Shown here in pieces: positions 22,504-27,931 of a stretch of DNA of 27,931 bases. Below the pieces are notes generated by a model, which searched no databases, was not told the origin of the DNA, and saw only the letters and a program-made list of their open reading frames with translations. Made by a program: the position numbers and the translations under genes. Source of the DNA: DATKDU01 sp035649415 (GTDB lineage: Bacteria; Planctomycetota; Planctomycetia; Pirellulales; Pirellulaceae); assembly GCA_035649415.1 (NCBI GenBank), contig DASRJP010000002.1:1-27931 (forward strand). The letters run 5' to 3'. Every line of letters starts with the position of its first letter. Within the stretch, counting starts at the first letter, position 1.

Positions 22504-22608
22504 GATCGTGGGTGACGAACCAGCCGCCGCAAGTTATCTTAAAGGCCCGCCGACAATCGCCTCACGAACTACTCCCCGCCTTGGCGCACTTTGCGACCGA
22601 ACTCGATC

Positions 22609-24162
22609 ATGTCCAAAGACACGCTTGCTTCTCCGGCCGAGCCCTTGACCTTCACCCAGTGGCTGATCTGCTTCATTGCGGCCATCGGTTTTGCTTTCGA
22701 CATCTACGAACTGTTGATGTTGCCGCTGATCGCCCGCCCGGCGCTGTTGGAGCTGGGAAACCTGACGCCCGGCACCGACGCGTTCAAAGCGTGGGTTAGC
22801 GCCCTGTTCTACGTTCCCGCAATTGCCGGCGGGATTTTTGGGCTGCTGGGCGGTTACTTGACCGACTTGCTCGGGCGGCGGCGCGTATTGACGTGGAGCA
22901 TTCTGCTGTATGCATTTTCCGCCTTTGCGGCGGGGTTTTCCACGAATCTGTGGATGCTGCTGTTCTTTCGCTGCCTCGTGTTTATCGGCGTGTGCGTCGA
23001 GTTTGTGGCGGCGGTGGCGTGGCTGGCCGAGTTGTTTCCCAATCCGCAGCGGCGGGAAGCGGTGCTCGGTTTTACGCAAGCGTTCTCGTCAATCGGCGGC
23101 CTGCTGGTGGCGATTGCCGCCGGCGTTTGCGCGGCGTGGGCGGCAGGCAAGCCGGCCCCGCTATTGCTCGGGATTTCGCTGCCGGCGTATCAGCTTCCAG
23201 AGGTCCAACTGCCGTCGATGCTCGCTTTCTTGGGAGAGATGAAGCCGAATTTTCCGGATGACTGGCGATACACGCTGATGTCGGGACTCATCCCCGCGAT
23301 TCCGCTGATCGTGATCCGCCCGTTTCTTCCGGAGTCTCCCGCCTGGCAGAAAAAGAAGGACGCGGGAACGCTGAAGCGGCCGAGCATCGCTGAATTGTTC
23401 TCGCCCGAGCTGCGATTCACGACGATCATCACCACGCTGATGTTCACTTGCAGTTTCGCAGCTGCCTTCGGAGCAATTCAGCAAATGCCGCAGATCGTGC
23501 CCGGTCTGCCCGAGGTCAAGAAGGAAATCGCCGCTGCGATGGAGAGGGAATTCCCACCGCCAGCGCAGGAAGCGATGAAAACCAAACTTGCCGCCAAAGG
23601 CAAGACGAAGGAGGAAATCACCAAGGCGGTCAAAGGCAAGGTCCGCTCCATCGCCGGTCCGATCGAGCAGGCGGAGGCGTCGCACGCCACGAAATGGCAG
23701 GAGATCGGCGGCCTGTTCGGCCGCTTCGCTTTGGCGATCTTCATCCTCTACGTCAGCAGCCGCCGCACGCTGCTGCGGATCTTCCTGATCCCCGGGCTGA
23801 TCGTGATGCCTCTAGTCTTCGGCTGGGCGGCGGTCACCAGCCTGCGCTATCTGGAGATCGGAATCTTCATTGCCGGCTTTTTGACCGTGGCCCAGTTCAG
23901 CTTTTGGGGCAACTACCTGCCGCACGTCTACCCGGTTCACTTGCGCGGAACTGGCGAAAGCTTTGCCGCCAACATCGGCGGCCGGTTGATCGGTACGATG
24001 TTCTTCGGCATTACGCAGTGGCTGGCCGCGTTTGTTCCAGGAGATTCGGATCCGACTCAGGTCGCCTATGCGGCCGCGGCCGTGGCCACAGCCGTCTATT
24101 TCATCAACTTCATCGCCAGCTTCTGGCTTCCGGAGCCAAAGTCAGACACACTGGAGGAGTAG
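22609..24162 (+). CDS. MFS transporter with a long charged loop between helices 7 and 8
   Basis: 517 residues from ATG 22609; a TTG at 22591 is less likely. Twelve hydrophobic segments can be laid out. The MFS loop 2-3 motif is GGYLTDLLGRRRVL near residue 80, and PESPAWQKKK near 237 resembles the PESPRW motif of sugar-porter and aromatic-acid type carriers. The loop between segments 7 and 8 carries about 60 charged residues (304-365, with AAKGKTKEEITKAVKGKV), predicted to face the periplasm; the loop between 5 and 6 is also long. Substrate unknown. It follows the terpene-related genes after 133 bases and is spaced 20 bases from the next gene, so it may export or import a product of that region. 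Confidence 0.87.
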   Translation: MSKDTLASPAEPLTFTQWLICFIAAIGFAFDIYELLMLPLIARPALLELGNLTPGTDAFKAWVSALFYVPAIAGGIFGLLGGYLTDLLGRRRVLTWSILLYAFSAFAAGFSTNLWMLLFFRCLVFIGVCVEFVAAVAWLAELFPNPQRREAVLGFTQAFSSIGGLLVAIAAGVCAAWAAGKPAPLLLGISLPAYQLPEVQLPSMLAFLGEMKPNFPDDWRYTLMSGLIPAIPLIVIRPFLPESPAWQKKKDAGTLKRPSIAELFSPELRFTTIITTLMFTCSFAAAFGAIQQMPQIVPGLPEVKKEIAAAMEREFPPPAQEAMKTKLAAKGKTKEEITKAVKGKVRSIAGPIEQAEASHATKWQEIGGLFGRFALAIFILYVSSRRTLLRIFLIPGLIVMPLVFGWAAVTSLRYLEIGIFIAGFLTVAQFSFWGNYLPHVYPVHLRGTGESFAANIGGRLIGTMFFGITQWLAAFVPGDSDPTQVAYAAAAVATAVYFINFIASFWLPEPKSDTLEE

Positions 24163-24182
24163 CGTTCGCTCACGACAAGATC

Positions 24183-24542
24183 ATGTTCGAGCATCGTAAG
24201 CAGCCGCTTCTTCCCTGGTCGCGTTTCTTTGCTCGAGTCGCGCGGAGCATCGTTGTCACCCTGGCGATCGTGGGCGTGTCGCTGCTGATCGGCAGCAGTG
24301 GCTATCATTTCTACGGCGGACTCTCCTGGATCGATGCGGTGCTCAATGCCGCCATGATTCTGACCGGTATGGGACCGGTCGATCCCCTGCGGACTAACGA
24401 AGGCAAACTATTTGCCACGTTTTACTGCCTGTACAGCGGGATTGCATTTCTGTCGATGGTGGCGGTCCTACTGGGCCCCATCGTCCATCGGCTCATGCAT
24501 CAGTTCCACCTCGAGGAAGACGAAGAACGTGACGACGGCTGA
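24183..24542 (+). CDS. Small membrane protein with a pore-loop-like (Ion_trans_2-type) segment
   Basis: 119 residues from ATG 24183, 20 bases after the MFS stop. Hydrophobic segments: residues about 18-40 (SIVVTLAIVGVSLLIGSSGY) and 77-98 (FATFYCLYSGIAFLSMVAVLLG). Between them is SWIDAVLNAAMILTGMGP followed by VDPLRTNEGKLF. That order, helix, W-x-DA re-entrant helix, filter, P-x-T/R..GKLF, helix, is the plan of a two-helix potassium channel subunit. The filter position reads TGMGPVD where channels have T-V-G-Y-G-D, so potassium selectivity is doubtful. The tail is acidic (HLEEDEERDD). It could be a degenerate or differently selective pore; the assignment rests on pattern only. Confidence 0.65.
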   Translation: MFEHRKQPLLPWSRFFARVARSIVVTLAIVGVSLLIGSSGYHFYGGLSWIDAVLNAAMILTGMGPVDPLRTNEGKLFATFYCLYSGIAFLSMVAVLLGPIVHRLMHQFHLEEDEERDDG

Positions 24543-24589
24543 GGCACTTTGCTCTCCGCGCCGCGGCAGTGGGCATCTATATTGGGCCA

Positions 24590-25966
24590 ATGCCGCGCGC
24601 GCCGAGAAAGGCCGATTCGTCCGCTCCGCTTCGGCAATCCGCGCCCCCGTCCACCGCCACCGATGTGCCACGGCCGCACGAAGCGCACAACTTCTTCCTG
24701 ATGGTCGTCTACCAGGTAGTGATGCGCACCGGCTGGATCTTCAAGACCGAGAGCAGCATCATGCCGGCAGTGCTCGACGCGATTTCCGGGGCCGGCTGGA
24801 TGCGCGGCTTCTTGCCACTGCTCAACCGCTTCGGCCAGAGCGTGCCGCCGCTGATGGCTGCCCGCCGCGTCAAGGTGCTGCGCAAAAAGAAGCACGCCTT
24901 CATCGCCACCACGACCTCGATGGCACTGATCTTCGCGGCACTCACGGCGATCTTCGTCGTGCCCGGATTCACGCGGAACCCGATCACGCCCTGGCTGTAC
25001 CTGACGCTGTACGCCCTGTTTTTCATGGCCATCGGCATCAACGCGCTGGCCTACAACACGCTCCAAGGGAAGCTGATCGGCGTCACCCGCCGCGGGCGGC
25101 TGCTGATGATCGCCGATACGGTCGGGGCGACGACGGCCATCGTCTGTGCGATCGCACTGTTGCCGCTGTGGCTGCGGGAGACCGAAGCGGATTTTCAATA
25201 CATCTTCGGCTTCTCCACGGCGCTGTTTGGCCTGGCCACGATCACGTCGTGGCTGCTGAAGGAGGTACCGGACGATCACCAGGAGCCGCCGCGGTCGCTG
25301 TGGACGCCGTTCGTCACCGCCTGGCAGACGCTCAAGGCCGATGCCAACTTTCGCCGGCTGGGACTGGTGGCGGCGCTGTTTTCGACGTCGCTGGTCCTGT
25401 TTCCGCACTACCAGGCACTGGCTCGCGAAAAGCTGGGGATGGGCTTTGATTACCTGGTGTGGTTCGTTGTGGCGCAGAATGCCGGGACGGCAGTTTTCAG
25501 CCTGCTGACCGGGCCGATTGCCGACCGGGCGGGGAACCGGCTTTCGCTGCGGGTGCTGACACTGGCGATCTGCGCCGCGCCGCAGCTGGCGCTGATCCTG
25601 GTCTTGTTCGCGGCCCGGAACCCGACCGACCCGTGGTGGCAGACCTTCTACCGCTATTCGTACTATCTGGTCTTCGCGCTGGTGGGGATGACGCCCGTCG
25701 CTCAGAAGACACTCAACAACTACACGCTGGAGATTGCCGAGCCGCGCGACCAGCCGAAGTATTTGAGCACACTGTCGCTGTGCATGGCGGCGCCGATCTT
25801 TGCGTCTCCGCTCGTGGGTTGGCTGATCGACATTGTCGGCTTTGCCGCCGTTTATCATGGTGTGACGGCGGTGCTGCTGGCCGGAGCGCTCTTGAGCGCA
25901 ACGCTTACCGAGCCGCGGCATAAAGCGATGGCGACGGAAGTGGTCGCGGGGGACGAGAGCCTGTGA
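24590..25966 (+). CDS. Second MFS transporter
   Basis: 458 residues from ATG 24590; GTG 24569 would add seven residues. The first 40 residues are polar and Pro/Ala-rich, then HNFFLMVVYQVVMRTGW begins the membrane part. About eleven or twelve hydrophobic segments follow, with LNALAYNTLQGKLIGVTRRGRLL-like text around residues 145-168, DRAGNRLSLRVL near 310 as a loop 8-9 motif, and EPRDQPKYLSTLS near 382. The layout resembles MFS proteins of unknown substrate that are common in planctomycetes and verrucomicrobia. Central segment WTPFVTAWQTLKADANFRRL is a typical linker between halves. Not similar by eye to the other MFS gene. It sits 47 bases after the pore-loop gene and 42 before the HAD gene, suggesting one operon. 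Confidence 0.83.
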   Translation: MPRAPRKADSSAPLRQSAPPSTATDVPRPHEAHNFFLMVVYQVVMRTGWIFKTESSIMPAVLDAISGAGWMRGFLPLLNRFGQSVPPLMAARRVKVLRKKKHAFIATTTSMALIFAALTAIFVVPGFTRNPITPWLYLTLYALFFMAIGINALAYNTLQGKLIGVTRRGRLLMIADTVGATTAIVCAIALLPLWLRETEADFQYIFGFSTALFGLATITSWLLKEVPDDHQEPPRSLWTPFVTAWQTLKADANFRRLGLVAALFSTSLVLFPHYQALAREKLGMGFDYLVWFVVAQNAGTAVFSLLTGPIADRAGNRLSLRVLTLAICAAPQLALILVLFAARNPTDPWWQTFYRYSYYLVFALVGMTPVAQKTLNNYTLEIAEPRDQPKYLSTLSLCMAAPIFASPLVGWLIDIVGFAAVYHGVTAVLLAGALLSATLTEPRHKAMATEVVAGDESL

Positions 25967-26008
25967 TTGCGGATTGCAGATTTAGGATTTGGGATTTGGG
26001 ACTTCGGT
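25967..26008. repeat. A/T-rich GGATTTGGG-type repeat upstream of the HAD gene
   Basis: GATTGCGGATTGCAGATTTAG and GGATTTGGGATTTGGGACTTC form imperfect repeats of about seven to ten bases filling the space between MFS stop and HAD start. Related A/T-rich text occurs inside the cyclase gene at 18077-18110. It leaves the HAD gene without a visible ribosome site. Confidence 0.5.
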
Positions 26009-26602
26009 ATGATTCGCGGCATCATCTTCGATCTCGACGGCACTCTGGTCGATTCCGGACTGGATTTCGACGCCATGCGGCGGGAGATGGGCCTGCCGGC
26101 GGGAATGCCAATACTGGAAGGAATCGCGACGCTGCAAGGCGCCGAAGCGGAGCGCTCGCGGCGGATATTGCACGAGCACGAATGGGCGGGCTACCAGCGG
26201 GCGACGCTGTTGCCTGGTGCGGCGGAGCTGCTGGCTTGGCTGCGGGAAAACGATCGGCGCGTCGGCATTGTCACTCGCAACAGCCGCGATGTTTCGCTGG
26301 CGACGCTGATGCGTTTGAATGTTGACTGCGACACCGTGCTGACGCGCGACGACGGGCCGATCAAGCCCGATCCGTGGCCGGTGGCTCAGATCTGCCGCCA
26401 GTGGAAGGCTCCGCCGCGCGCGGTCGTGATGGTGGGCGACTTTCTTTTCGACGTCGAGGCTGGCCGAGCGGCCGGCACGAGAACGGTGTTACTAGCCGGG
26501 GTCGATCCGGCGGCATATCCCAACAAAGAGGGAGCGGACAAGGTAATATCGTCGCTGGCCCAGTGGCGGGAGCTGCTAGCGTGGATGAAAGACCTTCCTT
26601 AG
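26009..26602 (+). CDS. HAD-superfamily phosphatase (subfamily IA, phosphoglycolate-phosphatase-like)
   Basis: 197 residues from ATG 26009; the in-frame extension upstream is encoded by A/T-rich repeat and is not counted. HAD motif I is FDLDGTLVDS at residues 7-16 with the nucleophile and acid Asp pair; motif II is the Thr in GIVTRNSRD; motif III the Lys in GPIKPDPWP; motif IV is VGDFLFDVEAGRAAG near 144-158. The cap is short and helical, inserted after motif I, which defines class IA. Such enzymes dephosphorylate phosphoglycolate, sugar phosphates or nucleotides; the substrate cannot be read from sequence. All four motifs look intact. The stop TAG is in the TTAG head of a palindromic element. 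Confidence 0.88.
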   Translation: MIRGIIFDLDGTLVDSGLDFDAMRREMGLPAGMPILEGIATLQGAEAERSRRILHEHEWAGYQRATLLPGAAELLAWLRENDRRVGIVTRNSRDVSLATLMRLNVDCDTVLTRDDGPIKPDPWPVAQICRQWKAPPRAVVMVGDFLFDVEAGRAAGTRTVLLAGVDPAAYPNKEGADKVISSLAQWRELLAWMKDLP

Positions 26603-26672
26603 CCGGGGGCTAACAGCCCCCGGAGACGACGGTGGCAACATTGTTCCCGGAGTCTGTTAGACTCCGGCTAAG
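26599..26672. repeat. Paired inverted hairpins (BIME-like) after the HAD gene; head gives its stop codon
   Basis: Left unit: TTAG then CCGGGGGCT-AAC-AGCCCCCGG (26603-26623). Right unit, inverted: TTAG then CCGGAGTCT-AAC-AGACTCCGG, read on the minus strand from 26672. The two stems differ at two positions per side, compensated so that each still pairs perfectly. TAG 26600-26602 is the HAD stop codon. Same class as 9816-9880. Confidence 0.82.
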
Positions 26673-26761
26673 AGCAAGAGCCGAACCGCTCTAGGTTGCT
26701 GGCATAGATGGCTGCTAGAATCGCGGCCCGCTCCCCATCGGAACGTAGAGTGGCGTCAAGG

Positions 26762-27829
26762 ATGACCCGCAGTTTCGCTTATTCCTGCGTGCTTTCGGCA
26801 CTGGTCGCTGGACCGCTGTCCGCGCAGAACCCGACGCGAAATTGCTCACCACCCGCCAGCAACGAGATTCAGAAGTTGTCGGCAGGCGGGGACCAGACCG
26901 TCCCGAAGCCAAGTGAAACGAAATCGGTACGGCCCGAAATCTCCTTTCCGCCCGGTATCGAGGTAAACCCTCTGGCGATACTCTTCTGTTTCGGCACGAG
27001 CACTCCGCCAATGCAGCCCAAGTGGTTTCCCCTCGATCCCGAAACTCAGCAGTCCTTGGATGACCTCCTCGCAGAGTGGGAAGCAGCGAATTCTCAAGTA
27101 GACCGCTTCGAATGTGCGCTGCAGCGATGGCAATTCGAGCCGGTCTTCGGCCCGAAGGACGGAAAAACACCACGATCCTTTGCAACCGGAGTGATCAAGT
27201 TCCAGAGACCGGACAAAGCGATGTGGCGCGTTGATACGCTGAAAAACTTCGTCGCTCCACCGAAAGCTGGCGACAAGCCGTCGTATGCCACCCCCAAGGA
27301 CGAGTTCGGCGAGCACTGGATCTGCGACGGAAAAAGCCTCGTTGAATTCGACTATCGCCGAAAGGCCGTGATCGAACGAACTCTCCCAGCGGAACTGCAA
27401 GGGAAAGCCATTGGCGACGGTATGTTCCCGTTTCTCTTCGGACGCAGCGCGGCAGCAATCAAAGAGCGATACTGGATTCGGCCGCTGTCACCGCCAACAT
27501 GGGTCGCAAACGACTACTGGCTTGAGCTTTGGCCGCGAAAGGCCGCCGATGCCGCGTCGATCAAGTACGTCGTGGCGGTGATCGGGCGAAGCGACATGCG
27601 GCTGGCAGCGCTCAGTGTCGTCCCGCCGAATCATGATGCAAAGACAAACCCGGCTCGGGTGGATTACCGATTCACGGATCGTAGAATCGCGCGCAAAGGG
27701 GTCACCGATCCGTGGCGATTATGGGAAACGGAGTTCTTCGAGCCCAAGACGCCGACTGGCTGGCGAAACGAGGTTCAGAACCTCGGCTCGAGGGGCTCCG
27801 ATCCCAGACAACAAACAAGCCCGTTTTGA
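26762..27829 (+). CDS. TIGR03009-type planctomycete exported protein
   Basis: 355 residues from ATG 26762; starts further upstream (26708) would put a basic stretch before the signal peptide. Residues 1-22 (MTRSFAYSCVLSALVAGPLS, then AQ) are a Sec signal. After a variable Pro/Ser-rich part, residues about 100-330 match what I know of TIGR03009: LDDLLAEWEAANSQVDRFEC, GVIKFQRPDKAMWRVD, HWICDGKSLVEFDYRRKAVI, FPFLFGRSAAAIKERYWI, DYWLELWPRKAADAASIKYV and RVDYRFTD. The beta-rich pattern resembles LolA/outer-membrane lipoprotein carrier folds, so periplasmic binding of a lipid or lipoprotein is a fair guess. The next gene starts 22 bases downstream with the same first codons, indicating a tandem duplicate. 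Confidence 0.82.
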   Translation: MTRSFAYSCVLSALVAGPLSAQNPTRNCSPPASNEIQKLSAGGDQTVPKPSETKSVRPEISFPPGIEVNPLAILFCFGTSTPPMQPKWFPLDPETQQSLDDLLAEWEAANSQVDRFECALQRWQFEPVFGPKDGKTPRSFATGVIKFQRPDKAMWRVDTLKNFVAPPKAGDKPSYATPKDEFGEHWICDGKSLVEFDYRRKAVIERTLPAELQGKAIGDGMFPFLFGRSAAAIKERYWIRPLSPPTWVANDYWLELWPRKAADAASIKYVVAVIGRSDMRLAALSVVPPNHDAKTNPARVDYRFTDRRIARKGVTDPWRLWETEFFEPKTPTGWRNEVQNLGSRGSDPRQQTSPF

Positions 27830-27851
27830 TTCCCTGCGAGGAGCGTCAAGG

Positions 27852-27931
27852 ATGACCCGCACCTTCGTCGGCGCCGCCGTGCTGGCGGCGCTAGTTGCCT
27901 CTCCACTGGCCGCGCAAACTTCCAGTTCCGG
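27852..27931 (+). CDS. Start of a paralogous TIGR03009-type protein (3' truncated by window)
   Basis: ATG 27852 behind GAGGAG eight bases upstream. The 26 visible residues, MTRTFVGAAVLAALVASPLA then AQTSSS, are a clean signal peptide and share the MTR-F...L-A.PL.AQ frame and the leader CGTCAAGGATGACCCGCA with the preceding gene. Only the signal sequence is in the window, so the family is inferred from this likeness. Confidence 0.6.
   Translation, partial: MTRTFVGAAVLAALVASPLAAQTSSS

Noticed and set aside
24500..25921. Minus-strand open frame of 473 codons opposite the second MFS gene
   Set aside because: Arg/Gln/His-rich with no hydrophobic or motif structure; the plus strand encodes a clear multi-helix transporter.

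Overview
The window looks like a chromosomal segment of a GC-rich planctomycete, most likely of the Pirellulales. Lineage evidence: a TIGR03009-type protein (a family I know only from Planctomycetota) followed by the start of a tandem paralogue; a Tat-targeted DUF362 protein next to a small toroid cyclase-like protein; weak Shine-Dalgarno sites with many GTG/TTG starts; and dense short palindromic repeats. No rRNA, tRNA, CRISPR array, integrase or transposase is visible. All calls come from reading the sequence and recognising motifs; no search was run.

Layout. 1-8879: housekeeping and accessory genes, namely the tail of an alpha/beta hydrolase-like peptidase, a membrane protein convergent with an acetamidase/formamidase, a discoidin-like lipoprotein, a RdgB-type NTP pyrophosphatase, an exported M20D amidohydrolase, a small membrane protein overlapping a ChrA transporter, and the DUF362 gene. 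8876-10768: cyclase-like protein and divergent TrmB on the minus strand. 10769-11383: non-coding. 11384-12253: exported protein with about 18 % cysteine and its own terminator. 12345-14326: HD-GYP protein and sulfotransferase on the minus strand. 14440-17877: large membrane M48 peptidase with three zinc ribbons. 17898-22475: squalene-hopene-cyclase-family protein, DUF116-polyprenyl diphosphate synthase fusion and chorismate-lyase-like protein. 22609-26602: two MFS transporters flanking a small pore-loop-like membrane protein, then a HAD phosphatase. 26762-end: TIGR03009 protein and the start of its paralogue.

Two things stand out. First, a population of REP/BIME-like elements: a TAG-containing head (usually GTAG), a perfect or near-perfect stem that differs in sequence between copies, and often a TCC loop, single or as inverted pairs. 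At least five genes take their TAG stop from such a head. Other copies lie in frame inside TrmB, the prenyl synthase and the cyclase, and a different 78-bp palindrome lies inside the small cyclase-like gene, each adding peptide without breaking the frame. Second, the same-strand run cyclase, prenyl diphosphate synthase fusion, chorismate-lyase-like protein and transporter could be an undescribed terpenoid or prenylated-aromatic pathway; this is inference from family membership and order.
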